64,000 nt of DNA from CAVZLD01 sp963776055 (GTDB lineage: Bacteria > Planctomycetota > Planctomycetia > Pirellulales > Pirellulaceae): assembly GCA_963776055.1 (NCBI GenBank), contig CAVZLD010000013.1, positions 186,001 to 250,000 of the forward strand, in the 5' to 3' direction. Position numbers and translations under genes: made by a program. The notes beneath the pieces were generated by a model, which saw only the letters and a list, made by a program, of their open reading frames with translations, ran no database searches and had not been told where the DNA came from. Below are positions 1-11,100 of this stretch, in pieces (within the stretch, counting starts at the first letter, position 1; the number at the start of each line of letters is the position of its first letter).

Positions 1-1298
1 CTGCGGACGACGCGGTCGAAGTATTCATCGTTCATCGCCATCGGCAACTCGTTGTAGGCACAATAGTTCCGCACCTGACTCAGCAGGTCACGAGGGTGAC
101 AGCGTCGCATCGGGCGGCCGGTGGAACGGTAATGCTTCTCCAACAGATTCTCCACGACCTCCGCCTGGTATTCGCACGAAAAGACATCCGCGTAGATCTG
201 AAACAGCCGGTGGAATTCCGCCTCGGAAGGGTCACCGATTTCGATCTTGTAGGGGATGCGTCGCAAAAACGCCTCATCGACAAGATCCTCCGGAGCGAGG
301 TTCGTGGAGAAAATGATCAATTGCTCAAACGGGACCTGGATCTTCTTACCGGTCGGCAGTGTCAGGAAGTCGACGCGACTTTCCAGCGGCACGATCCAGC
401 GATTCAGCAACGCCGCCGGTTCGATTCGTTGTCGGCCAAAGTCATCGATCAGCAGGCAACCACAGTTACTGCGGAGCTGGACAGGAGCTTCGCTTAGATT
501 GCTGTGGGGATCATGACGAATCTCGAGGCTATCCAGCGTCAGTTCGCCACCGACCACCACCGTCGGTCGGCGGATTTTGATCCACCGTCGGTCATACGAC
601 GAAGACTTGATCAGACTGGAATCTTCGGAAGAATCGGCCTGATGAACAGCGGCATCGTACAGCTTGATGATCTGCCCATCCTCGATCAGACAATGCGGAA
701 TCCAAATGCGTTGCCCGAAGCACATCGTGATCCGTTTCGCCAGCGTCGATTTCCCGTTGCCTGGTTCGCCATAGAGGAAGAGACCGGCCCCGGAATTGAT
801 GGCGGGCCCAAGAGTCTCGAAGAGTCCTTCGTCAATCGACACATTCTCGAAGGCACTGCGGAGCTGTTCTCGCTTGGGAGACTCCGCCCGGATCGTCTGG
901 GCCTCGGTGGACAGGATGTAATCCATCAAGGGCACCGGTGCTGGGCCGACGTAGGCGCAGGCATCCATCGCCGCTTGGGCCCATTCGCGTCCTTCTTCCG
1001 TCAAGCCGTAGTTGTAATCATTGAAGGGGGCCGAACCGCGATGCACGATGATCTGCCGCGAACGTAAGGATTGCAGGACGTCGTCAAGGATCCGAAAAGG
1101 CAGGCAGATCTGTTCCGCCAGTCGACGGCCCGTGCTGCCGCCGCTCAGCAAGATCTGCTTGCACACAAGCGACTCGATCATCGTAATCGACAAACCCGTT
1201 TCCTGCAGGCTTGCCGGCTCCGCAGGTCGATAACTTTCGTCGGCAAGGATCGCCGCCAAGAGTCCATCGCGAGCGAGACTGGCGGTTGCGTTAGACAT
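1..1298 (-). CDS. AAA-type ATPase, 3' end cut by the window edge
   Basis: This open frame starts at the ATG at 1296-1298 and runs leftward off the window without a stop, giving at least 432 residues. A Walker A motif GEPGNGKST lies at residues 177-185 and a Walker B-like LLIDDFG at about 282-288. Downstream are a sensor-like FSTN and an arginine-containing FLRRIPYKIE, the usual order of an AAA+ core. The first 130 residues look like a helical or winged-helix region. About 100 residues between Walker A and B form a longer insertion than in a minimal AAA core. The family includes soluble ATPases of unknown client that are frequent in planctomycetes; the substrate cannot be read from the sequence. 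The frame is unbroken. It is divergent from the FHA-EAL gene. No strong Shine-Dalgarno is visible, so the exact start is less certain than the identity. Confidence 0.85.
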   Translation of the reverse strand, partial: MSNATASLARDGLLAAILADESYRPAEPASLQETGLSITMIESLVCKQILLSGGSTGRRLAEQICLPFRILDDVLQSLRSRQIIVHRGSAPFNDYNYGLTEEGREWAQAAMDACAYVGPAPVPLMDYILSTEAQTIRAESPKREQLRSAFENVSIDEGLFETLGPAINSGAGLFLYGEPGNGKSTLAKRITMCFGQRIWIPHCLIEDGQIIKLYDAAVHQADSSEDSSLIKSSSYDRRWIKIRRPTVVVGGELTLDSLEIRHDPHSNLSEAPVQLRSNCGCLLIDDFGRQRIEPAALLNRWIVPLESRVDFLTLPTGKKIQVPFEQLIIFSTNLAPEDLVDEAFLRRIPYKIEIGDPSEAEFHRLFQIYADVFSCEYQAEVVENLLEKHYRSTGRPMRRCHPRDLLSQVRNYCAYNELPMAMNDEYFDRVVR

Positions 1299-1603
1299 GG
1301 TCGTCACCGTTGCGTTGGAGGCTCTTTTCCCGCCAATCCGGGTCATGCAATTCTCATCGGGGAGGCGACTGCGTGTGCCTTTCGCTACGCATCGAGCCAC
1401 CTGCAGATCCGACAAAGTTCCCTAAGAGAGTTAGCTCATGCGCACGGTACGTAGGCCGAGTTGGTGGGAGGTCATTCGGTCAGAAAGTCCTAGTCTCCCA
1501 GCGATTTAAATGCTAAGAGAACTAAAGGTGGCATCTGGTACGTTCATTCCGCCCACTGGCGGACGAAGCGAAGGCATGGGTGCCTGGCCGGTGAGTCTAA
1601 AGT
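1299..1603. other. divergent intergenic region, no gene seen
   Basis: About 300 bases separate the left-reading ATPase from the right-reading FHA-EAL gene. Short open frames here have no recognisable protein content. The region must hold both promoters, but I cannot pick a convincing -35/-10 pair. Confidence 0.5.
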
Positions 1604-2747
1604 ATGAGTGCTGTGCAGGAGATACCGAGTCACGGACTGGCGCTGAAAGCCTCCGTCTGGTTCTTCGCCGGCCAAGTCGACGAATCGGAACCGGTGCGGC
1701 ACGTGCCAATCCGCTCGACACCTTTCCGAATAGGACGCCGCAGCGACCTCCCGCTAACGCTGCCCTGCAACTGTGTGTCCAAGGATCACGCCGAGCTGTT
1801 CGACTCTGACAACGCTCTGTGGCTTCGTGATCTGGGCAGCACCAACGGCACGTATGTCAACGGTGAACGGATTCAGGGCGAAGTCCGACTGAAGGAAGGT
1901 GACATTGTCCAGTTCGCCACGGTTGTCTTTCGAGTCGGGCGGGAAGAACAGTTAAACACGGAAGGTGGAACGACGCACGAAGACGCCTGCGACCGAGCCT
2001 TGGCCGTGGTGCAGTTTGACCGGCTCATCCAGGACAAGGCAGTCGTGCCCTTCTTCCAGCCGATCGTACAGGTCGATGATGACAGCCAGACAACCGTGGC
2101 CTACGAAGTGCTCGGACGAAGTCGCTTGTTCGGTCTGCGAACTCCAAAGCAGATGTTCGCCACGGCGTCGCAATTCAACCTCGAGGCCGAACTCAGTCGG
2201 ATTTTCCGTCGTCAGGGCGTGGAGGTTGCCAAACGAATTTCCTCTTCGGTCAACCTGTTTGTCAACACGCATCCGGTCGAGTTGACAGAAAGCGGACTGA
2301 TCGATTCGCTGCGTGAACTGCGCGAACTGCAACCGCATCAACAGATGACGCTCGAGATCCACGAAGCCACCGTTACCAGCCCGGCGATGATTCGCAATCT
2401 GCGTACTCTGCTGGATGAATTGAAGATCCAGTTGGCCTTCGATGATTTTGGGGCCGGGCAGGCACGCTTGCTGGAACTGAGCGAAGTGCGACCGGACTAC
2501 TTGAAGTTCGATATGCGTCTGATCCAGGGAATTCACCGAGCGCCCCCCAGTCGGCAGCAGGTTGTGGAATTGCTGGTACGACTTGTCAAGAGAGCTGGGA
2601 ATCATCCCCTTAGCCGAAGGCGTGGAAACCAAGGAAGAGCATCAGACACTGCGGCAGATCGGATTCCAACTCGGCCAGGGATTCTACTACGGCCGCCCCG
2701 CATCCATCTCGAACTATCTCGAACCGCGACCGATTCAGTCGTCTTGA
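1604..2747 (+). CDS. FHA domain-EAL domain protein (c-di-GMP phosphodiesterase-like), frameshifted
   Basis: The first ~115 residues are a forkhead-associated domain, with GR at 44-45, S59/H62 and the STNGT loop at 79-83, which normally binds phosphothreonine. From ~140 an EAL phosphodiesterase domain follows. Its signature is EVL (168-170) instead of EAL. The other metal and catalytic positions are visible: N221, LEIHE (250-254), DDFGAG (280-285), K301 and, after the frameshift, AEGVET and QGFYYGRP. Hydrolysis of cyclic-di-GMP is therefore plausible. At about 2588 the reading frame moves by one base: GTCAAGAGAGCTG should read GTCAAGGAGCTG. The original frame runs on as nonsense to 2959, while the shifted frame gives the normal EAL C-terminus and stops at 2747. 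No GGDEF or transmembrane segment is present, so this looks like a cytoplasmic effector linking Ser/Thr phosphorylation to c-di-GMP. Confidence 0.85.
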
Positions 2748-2863
2748 CCGATCGCAAGCCCGTTCGCCGCGGCCCTTCCATCGCGTTTCCGCAGCCGAGT
2801 CGTTCCTCTCACTGCTCGCCCCGCTGCAGAACGCAATTCGCACCGACAACCGGTCGCCAACGC

Positions 2864-5080
2864 TCACTTCTTTCGCAAAGCGATTTTCAGCCAAGCGTAT
2901 ACTTGCTGCCGGACGTCATCCGGAAAGTCGTGACCGACGTCAGGATGAATCACGTGTAAGTCATCCTCCGCCCCGTACCACCGGTATACAGGTCGCACGC
3001 TTTCAATCACTTTCCGCACGCCGACAACCGGAAAGTTGTCGTCTTGCATCGGCGCATGGACAAAGATCGGACGAGGGGCCAGAACGGCGAGAACCTCCTG
3101 AAAATCAAACGGCATACGACGGGCATCCGCCCCGTATTTCGACCGAATCAGCGGCATGTACCGCGGACTGCTCCAGCCCGTCAGGTCCCCACCCGCGTAG
3201 TCCTCCAGTGCGTTGAACCCACAACTGGAAACCACAGCGCGGATCCGCTGATCGAAGGCGGCTGTGAACAGACCGTTGTGCCCTCCCAGTGAATGCCCCA
3301 CACATCCAATCCGATCCCGGTCGACCTGGTCCAGCGATTCCAGCAGATCGATCGGCGCGCACATTGTTCCAAATCGCTTTCATCGTCCCACTCGAGATGG
3401 AATTCTCGGGCGCCGAGAAATCGTATTCGTATGTTCCGAACGATGGATAGTCCGGTGCCAGACAGACAAAACCGTTTTCTGCGAGTTCATGCGCGTAGAA
3501 GCGAGTAGGATCACCATCCAGACCACAAACCTGATCCTTTCCCAGGGGGCTGGTCGGGTGAAGACAAAGCACGGCTGGGGCCGGCAGTGGCAGGTCGTGT
3601 GGAATCAGCAGATAGGCTGGCACGCGATCACCCGACTCCGCCTGGTACGAGATCCGGTGCCGCACATACTTGTTGGTGCTTGCGCGATCGTGATACTGAA
3701 CTTCCAGCGGAACGCGACGATCCGTTCCCGGGAACGGACCCATCACCTGCTCCATCCGCCGCAGGATCTCTGCTCGTTGTCGCCCCCACTCCAGGCCAAT
3801 CTCGGCGGAACGTGTGCCGGAATCCGACTGCCGCACAGGTCCCCAGGGATGACGGTCGGCAGATTCGGCCAACGGTGGCGGACGCATCGTGGCCGGTGCT
3901 TGTGCGGCCGGTCCGATCCCGCGGTTTTCGAGCCAGTACAGATCCGGCGCGTGTCGGCGCCAGGAGATCGACATCACCATCTGCATCCAAATCGACGGAC
4001 TTGGGATCCAGATCAAAGCCACACCCGGCTCCCCACGAAATCGGAAATCGCTGCCAGACACGCCGCTGCGGATCAAAGCGATACCAGAAAACCGCTAACG
4101 GATCATACTCACCTGGATCGCGCCCGTCGTGGCCAAGAAACCGTTTCGCCGCCACGAGGTCCATTCGACCATCGCCGTCGATGTCGGCCAGCAGCGGTGC
4201 GTGGATTGTGGACCAACTCGTATCGATCGCGTGCAGAATCCACTGCCGTTGATTCGCTTGCCGCGACTGCTCGAGCCAGTACAGTCCGATGTCGTGCCCA
4301 CGGCCCCAGATCAGATCTTGATCTTGATCGCCATCGACATCGTGCACCAGGATCGGAATGCTGGCATCGCGGTGCAAACGAAACTCCGGATGCCACCGCC
4401 AAGCGTCGGCCTCAGGTTCTGGCGGTGCCTGCAACCAACCTGTGGCGGATACGAGATCGCCGCGCCCATCGCCGTCAATATCCCCAAAGCCGACGCCGTG
4501 GCTCGCGATCTGCGAAGGCAGGTCATGGCGAATCCACCGCACTGGCGAATCGGCTTCGACGACCGGTTTCACGTCGCTCGTACCAGGCCGCAAAGCCGAT
4601 CCCGTTCGGCAGAATGTCGAGTTCACCGTCTCCGTTCAGATCCGCCAGTCGCCCCGTCTCACTCGGCCCCGGCCGATCGATTTCGAAGGTCGACCATTGT
4701 CCGCCGTCCGATCCGGGGTGACGGACCCAGGACAACGATTTGCTCCGATAGTTCACACTGATGACGTCAGTCCAACCATCACCGTCGACGTCCAGCGGCA
4801 AGTTCGAGTAATCATCGTAGCGTCCCCGAATCTGTGGCACATTTCGCGTTCGATGGCGCTTCCATGCGGGAGCCTGGTACCAACGGTCTCCACAGTAAAT
4901 GTCGAGGCGGCCGTCCTGATCCACGTCGATGGCGGCACAGGCGCTGAACTCCGAGTCCGAGCTGATCTCCCAGCGCCGAAACAAAACGAGCGAGTTGTCA
5001 GCGCCCAGCGATTGGCCTAGGCCAACGGACAGGCAACCTACGACAACAAACCAAGGAAGGCTCGGTGAGTGCAGTTGCAT
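2864..5080 (-). CDS. secreted FG-GAP/VCBS-repeat protein fused to an alpha/beta hydrolase, frameshifted
   Basis: Reading leftward from the ATG at 5078-5080, a signal peptide (LPWFVVVGCLSVGLGQSLGA) is followed by repeated calcium-loop segments such as DVDQDGRLDI, DVDGDGWTDV, DLNGDGELDI, DIDGDGRGDL, DVDGDQDQDL and DLDADGDVDL. These are typical of FG-GAP/VCBS beta-propellers. From about 3900 the protein becomes an alpha/beta hydrolase: a PAVLCLHPT strand, the nucleophile elbow GHSLGG near 3290, and a C-terminal DVGHDFP carrying the likely catalytic His. The segments lie in different frames but join seamlessly near 4600, 3960 and 3365, so I read one gene of roughly 740 codons with at least three single-base shifts. 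The hydrolase part resembles the acetyl-xylan-esterase/dienelactone-hydrolase group common in planctomycetes. The substrate is unknown; sugar-ester cleavage is a guess. The gene is divergent from the sulfatase. Confidence 0.75.
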
Positions 5081-5301
5081 GGCAGTTCCCATCCTTCGGA
5101 ATTGTGGTGAAGTCATCTCTGACGGACAGGATACACACTGGTCCTGGCATGGTCCATCGATACGTCGGCGATGGGCGCGAGAGCCTCATCGTTAGGTTAC
5201 AATGCGGTACACTCGTGCGTGTTTCTGGAACCCCTGCTCGGAATCGCAACCTCCCTGCCAATCGAATGTCTGGCATGTTCTCAAACAGGATGTAATTGAC
5301 C

Positions 5302-6787
5302 ATGATTTCCCCGCGCCACTTGCCCCTTGCGTCACTGCTGCTGCTCCTCACTTGGAATCAGTCGCCGGCGGACACTCCCCCCCCAACGCTCAACATCATC
5401 CTTGTGTTCATCGACGATATGGGTTACGCCGACATCGGACCATTCGGGGCGAAGGGATACACGACACCGAATCTGGACCGCATGGCGAACGAAGGAATGC
5501 AGTTCACGGACTTCCTGGTTTCCTCGGCCGTCTGCTCCGCCTCTCGCGCCGGCCTGCTCACCGGTTGTTACCACCGAAGGGTGGGGATTTCCGGTGCTCT
5601 CGGACCCAATGCAAAATCCGGAATCTCACTCCGACGAAGTAACGCTCGCCGAGATCTGTCGCCAACGGGATTACGCAACCGCCTGCTTTGGCAAGTGGCA
5701 TTTGGGACATCATCCCAAGTTCCTACCGACACAACATGGTTTCGACGAATACTTTGGTCTGCCGTATTCCAATGACATGTGGCCGCAGCATCCGATGTAC
5801 GCCAATCTGCCCCCGAACGCAATCCAGCGCAAACGCGGCTTTCCGCCACTGCCATTGATCGAGGGGAATCGCGTGATCAATCCTCGAGTTACAGGCGAGG
5901 ATCAGTCGCAGTTGACGACCTGGTACACGGAGAAGGCGATCCGCTTCATCGAAAGAAACAAGGAACGGCCATTCTTTCTGTACATCCCGCATTCGATGGT
6001 CCACGTACCGCTGTTCGTATCGGATAAATTCCGAGGCCGCAGTGATCGCGGGCTGTTTGGCGATGTCGTGATGGAGTTGGATTGGTCCATGGGACAGATC
6101 TTCGAGACACTGCGCAAGAATCAGCTCGACGAGAAGACACTCGTGATCTTCACCTCGGACAACGGTCCCTGGCTGAGCTACGGCGACCATGCCGGATCGG
6201 CAGAACCGCTGCGTGAGGGAAAGGGAACGATGTTTGAGGGCGGCTGTCGTGTTCCCACCTTGATGCGCTGGACCGGTCACATTCCGGCCGGACAACGGTG
6301 CGACGAGCTGGCCTCCACAATCGACATCCTGCCGACCATCGCGCACTTGATCGGAGCGGAATTGCCCGAACACGTTATTGACGGCAAGGATATCTCGTCG
6401 CTGATGTTCGGCGAGAAAGGTGCCCAGTCGCCCCATCAAGCGTTCTACTGCTATTACCAGGGCGGACAATTGCAGGCGGTTCGCGATCGACGCTGGAAAT
6501 TGCATTTCCCTCATGCCTTTCGGACACTCGCTGGACGTCCCGGGGGCACCGGAGGCACACCCGCCCCGTATGGTCAGGAACGAATCGGCCTGGCACTCTA
6601 CGATCTAAAGGCTGATCCGCGCGAGTCAACCAATGTCGCGGCGGAACACCCGGCGATTGTTCAGCATCTGGAACAACTGGCGGAACTTGCCCGCGAAGAT
6701 CTGGGCGATACACTGACCCACCGATCGGGCCGCGGAATTCGGCCGGCAGGACGACTCGGTTCGGACGATGAGCCGCTTCGCTGGTAG
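5302..6787 (+). CDS. secreted arylsulfatase-type sulfatase, one frameshift
   Basis: The product begins with a signal peptide ending near residue 24. NIILVFIDDMGYAD then supplies the two metal-binding aspartates (38-39). AVCSASRAGLLTG holds the sulfatase signature C-x-A-x-R with C78, the residue matured to formylglycine in type I sulfatases. Later features are GKWHLG, PFFLYIPHSMVHVP, FTSDNGPW and a C-terminal DLKADPRESTN, all normal for this family, and the length of about 495 residues fits. At about 5612 one T is inserted: GGAATCTCACTCC should read GGAATCCACTCC, giving GIHSDEVTLAE. The ATG at 5302 lies 11 bases after AGGA and is preferred over the in-frame TTG at 5296. It probably removes sulfate from a sulfated carbohydrate in the periplasm or outside the cell; the specific ester cannot be told. 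The maturing enzyme is not in this window. Confidence 0.92.
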
Positions 6788-6916
6788 GCAATACCCGACC
6801 GAACCGCTTTCTGCCTGTGCGAGCTCGCGGTACAATCGGCGCGTGCGTTCGCCTGGGTCGGCAGGCCACTCCTCGATCCTGTTTCGTTTCCACTATTTGA
6901 TGGCGGGAAAACTCCA

Positions 6917-8050
6917 ATGAAGACCTTTCTTAGCGCCGGCGTTTTCGTTTGTGGTCTGTTCCTGGTGGGGAATGCATCGGCGGCGTTTCTGGTTGAGGCC
7001 CACGATTCCGGACTCGCTTGGGAAAACTTCGATTTCGGCGGTGACACTTTTTCCGCGAGCGCGAGTATTCCCAGCACCGCAGTCGGCACCACAGCAACGA
7101 ACAGTATCTTCGGCGGAGACGGATCCGGATTTCCCGACACGTACGTATTCACTTACACGCCCGGCTCGGACGACGACAACGTGACCTTCGTCGCCGGTAC
7201 GGTCTTGGGCTCAAAAGACGACTCGCCCGGAACTGGGGAATTAGCCTCGGGACTCATGGGCGGCGAAAGCGGGCGGTACAATGTTTACATCACTTCGCCG
7301 GCATCGGTGAACGTCAACGGTGCCCCGTCGACATTTACCGTCACTCAGGAAGGCGACCCGATCGTCCTCGAAATCGACCCCAATAGCGGCGGTACCGGTG
7401 ACGATACGCAGATAACTCCCGAAAAAGCGTTCGTCGGCGGGATGAACAACGCTTGGTATCTCCTAACCAGCGCAGAGTACGCTGCCGGTGAATCCTATAC
7501 CGTCACGATGGAGGCAGGCACGAATACATTCGTGTCGCAGCGGATTCACGGCGTGATGTGGGAATACGCCCCGATCTCGTCGGAACGAGGCGACTTCAAT
7601 CAGGACGGTGTGCTCGATGACCTGGACATTGATATTCTCTCCTCCGCCGTCCGCGAAGGACTTACCGACCCGGAATTCGACCTGAACAACGATGGCGACG
7701 TGGATGATGGCGACCGGACCGTCTGGGTGGAAGAGGTTCGCAAAACCTACTTCGGCGACGCCAACATGGATGATGTGTTCGACAGTCTCGATTTTGTCGC
7801 AGTGTTTTCTCTCGGTGAATACGAGGACAATGTGCCGCAGAATTCTCGCTGGGCATCCGGTGACTGGAATGGCGATACGGAATTTGACTCGCTGGACTTT
7901 GTGACCGCCTTCGTAGGAGGCGGCTATGAAGAGGGACCACGTACAGACGCAATGGTCCCTGAGCCGGGCAGTTGGCTGCTGCTGGTCCTGGGTGCACTGC
8001 CGCTCGCGGGTCTTCGGCGGAATCGCACGCGCAGATTTTCGCTGCGGTAG
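6917..8050 (+). CDS. PEP-CTERM secreted protein with dockerin-like calcium repeats
   Basis: The 377-residue frame starts with a signal peptide (FLSAGVFVCGLFLVGNASA). It ends with VPEPGSWLLLVLGALPLAGL followed by RRNRTRR, which is a PEP-CTERM sorting signal: Pro-Glu-Pro, a hydrophobic span and a basic tail. The middle is an extracellular beta-rich domain of unknown type (~25-215). Two calcium-loop pairs follow: DFNQDGVLDDLDID and DLNNDGDVDDGDR, then GDANMDDVFDSLDF and DWNGDTEFDSLDF. The last pair is nearly identical in spacing to the C-terminal repeats of the downstream CotH protein (13220-13370), so the two genes share a module by duplication. Exosortase is not in this window. The protein is presumably exported, processed by exosortase and held at or released from the envelope. 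Confidence 0.88.
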   Translation: MKTFLSAGVFVCGLFLVGNASAAFLVEAHDSGLAWENFDFGGDTFSASASIPSTAVGTTATNSIFGGDGSGFPDTYVFTYTPGSDDDNVTFVAGTVLGSKDDSPGTGELASGLMGGESGRYNVYITSPASVNVNGAPSTFTVTQEGDPIVLEIDPNSGGTGDDTQITPEKAFVGGMNNAWYLLTSAEYAAGESYTVTMEAGTNTFVSQRIHGVMWEYAPISSERGDFNQDGVLDDLDIDILSSAVREGLTDPEFDLNNDGDVDDGDRTVWVEEVRKTYFGDANMDDVFDSLDFVAVFSLGEYEDNVPQNSRWASGDWNGDTEFDSLDFVTAFVGGGYEEGPRTDAMVPEPGSWLLLVLGALPLAGLRRNRTRRFSLR

Positions 8051-8159
8051 GATCGGTGCACCTGGCGTTCCACGAAGCGGGTCGCGACGAGAGCGTTGCC
8101 CGCCTCACGGATGTTGCCAGACGCCGAGCTTCCGCTTCCCATTCGGAGGGCACAATTCG

Positions 8160-11100
8160 TTGGCTTTCTCTGCTGCCCCGCGGATTCCGCGGGTTTTCGA
8201 ACAGCTCATTCGAGGCAACCGCAGACGCCGCCGATCCCGGCAACTGACAAGACGGTCTTTTTGCGAGCGTGCGCCAGAGGCACTGGAGAATCGCGAACTG
8301 TTGGCCGCGGAACTCGTCGCGCACTGGTCGGCGGAAACACTGGAAGTCGCACCGGCCGAACGGATTACGACGGCATGGTCCGACTCGATTGCCAACCTTC
8401 CCGCGCGCCCCTACGGCGCACCGCATCTTGTTCCCCAAGGACTGAATGGCCACGCCGTGGTCCGCTTTGATGCACGAGACCAGCTGGACCTGTTCCGCGT
8501 GGCCGCGGCGGACAACCCACTCGCGGAAGCAGATCGTTTCTCGGTCGCTGCGGTCTTCGCCACCGAGGCGGAAACCTTGCGGGGAACCGGAAGTGAATGG
8601 TTCCTGAACTCCGGAATCGTCGACACGAGTGGCTTTGGTCAAGTCAATGACTGGGGAATTGCCATCACACAGAATGGCCAGATCGCGGCCGGCATGGGCA
8701 CACCGGCGAAAACGGTCTACTCCCAGGCGAACGGCTACCACGACGGGTTGGCACACGTCGCCGTGCTCACTCGTCAGGGAAGCTCGATCACGCTCTACGT
8801 CGACAACGTGGCCACGCACCGACACGATGCGAGCGATCAGCCCCGGGCCGCGCGAGAGATCCGGATCGGAGCTGGTGGACTGCCGTTCACCGGCGATGTG
8901 GCCGAAATTCGTTTGTACGACGGGCATCTCGATGCGACGGAGGTCCAATTGCTAACCGCGCATCTGCTTGATCAGTATCTTAATCGGTGGCCTGTCGCGA
9001 ATGACGATGGTTACCAGGTAGCCGAGGACCAAATCCTGACTGTCGGTGCCGGCGATGGCCTGCTCGCCAATGATCTGGACCCGGAAGGCATGGTTCTGTC
9101 AGCCCAGGTCGTAACGCCCGCCGAACATGGCCGCCTGGAATTGGCCCCTGACGGATCGTTCATCTACCAGCCGGATCCTGACTTTTTTGGCAACGACCGT
9201 TTCACGTACCGAGCTAACGACGGATTCACGTCTCGTGTCGCCACAGTCACGATTGATGTCGTAAATCAGCCGGATGCACCCACTGCATTCGCAGATTTAT
9301 TCTTGGGAGTGATGGACCAGGCTCTGGAAGTTCCTGCCGCGCAAGGAGTTATCCTGAATGACGCGAATCCGGACCAGACGGCGCTTACGGCTTTCGTGGT
9401 CAGCTCAACGGAATTTGGGGCAATCGATCTCCGAGCCGACGGTTCCTTCACCTACCGGCCAGACGCGGGATTCGTCGGAACAGATCGATTTCGGTACGCG
9501 CTGAGTAATGGCCTAGTTAGCCAGTCTCGCGATGGACGTCGAGATCAATGTGCAGCGTCACTCGATTGTCTTCAGTGAATGGATGGCCTCCAATCTGAGA
9601 TCACTCACCGATGAAGACGGCGACAGTTCCGACTGGATTGAGTTGTTCAATTTCGGCACGCAGCCGATCGATCTGAACGGTTGGTACTTGACCGATCGCA
9701 GCGACGATTTGACGAAATGGCAGTTCCCGGATATTCCAATCGCCCCAGGTGAGTTTCTGGTTGTGTTCGCTTCCGGCAAAGATCGCTGCTCGAGCGACCG
9801 GACGTGCCATGCAGATTTTCGTCTAGATTCCTCCGGAGAGTTTCTCGCCTTAGTGGAACCCGACGGCCAGACGGTCGCGACCGCGCTTCGATCTCAGTAT
9901 CCGCCGCAGTTGCGCGACGTCGCGTACGGTCTGCCTCTTGCCGGATCGGAAGATCTACATCCGCTGCGACGAGACTACGCGTATCTGGCGCAACCAACAC
10001 CTGGCACGACGAACGTCGATTTGGATCGGCAGCTGGGACCACTGGTGACACAGATCGGGCATAGCCCGCAAGTCCCGCATCCAAAGCAGGACCTCACGTT
10101 TACGGCCGAAGTATTCGAGACGCTGGCGCGCGTCGCCAGCGCAACGTTGCACATTCGAGTGATGTATGGCGAAGAACATTCGCTCCCAATGTATGACGAC
10201 GGTACTCACGGAGACCTCATCGCCGACGACGGGAACTACACCGTCATCGTCTCGGCCGTCCAGTTGCAGCAAATGAGAGAAGAAGCGGAACCGAGCGGGA
10301 CGTCCCTGGCGGGAACCATGCTCCGTTACGCCGTGACAATGACCGACCAAGCAGGGCGCAGGCGGCGAACTCCACCGCTCTCCGGCTCCAATACCGAGGC
10401 TCCCGCGGCGGAATACTATGGCACGATCTTTGAGGATGCCGCGATCACCGGGGAGATCCCGGTGCTGCATTGGTTCGTACCCGACCCAACCTGGCACCAG
10501 GCACCACTCGGAAACAGCACGCAGTGGACTTCCGCTTCGGTCTATTTCGATGACGAGTTCTACGACAACATAAGAGTCCGAGTTCGAGGAATCTCTACGG
10601 TCGACTGGCCCAAGCCGAAGTGGAAATTCGAGTTTAACCCGGGTGAGTCTTTCCGCTACGCCGACGACCTGCCTCGGGTGGATGAGTTCAATCTGCAGTC
10701 GCATTTTCGCGAAAAGGGAGCCACCTCCTACATGGGTGAGAATCTGGCATTCTCGTTCTTGCAAGAGATCGGCGTGGCAGCACCGAACACTTTCCATCTA
10801 CACGTTCGTCAGAACGGTCAGTTTTATTCTCTCGCCTCCTTTGTGGAACAGATTGACGAGTCCTTTCTGCAGCGTAACGGCCTGGACGAGCAAAACCCGA
10901 TGTACAAAGCCAACTCGGCGGCGGCTCGCTCGACACTGGCACCGAACCCATCGCCGATCGACTATCAGAAAGTCACGCGACGGTCCGAACCGTTTGACGA
11001 TTTTCGCGAATTTACAGCGGGCATCTACGATCAGCGGCCGGATGAAGACCGCGCCCGGTACCTGTTCGATCACGTCAATCTACCGCAAGTAATCAACAAC

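Noticed and set aside
3264..4721. 485-codon plus-strand open frame
   Set aside because: It is antisense to the FG-GAP/hydrolase gene and rich in Arg, Pro and His as GC-rich shadow frames are.
7662..8948. 428-codon minus-strand open frame
   Set aside because: It lies antisense to the PEP-CTERM and CotH genes, has an unusual residue mix and no motif; the plus-strand reading has clear domains.
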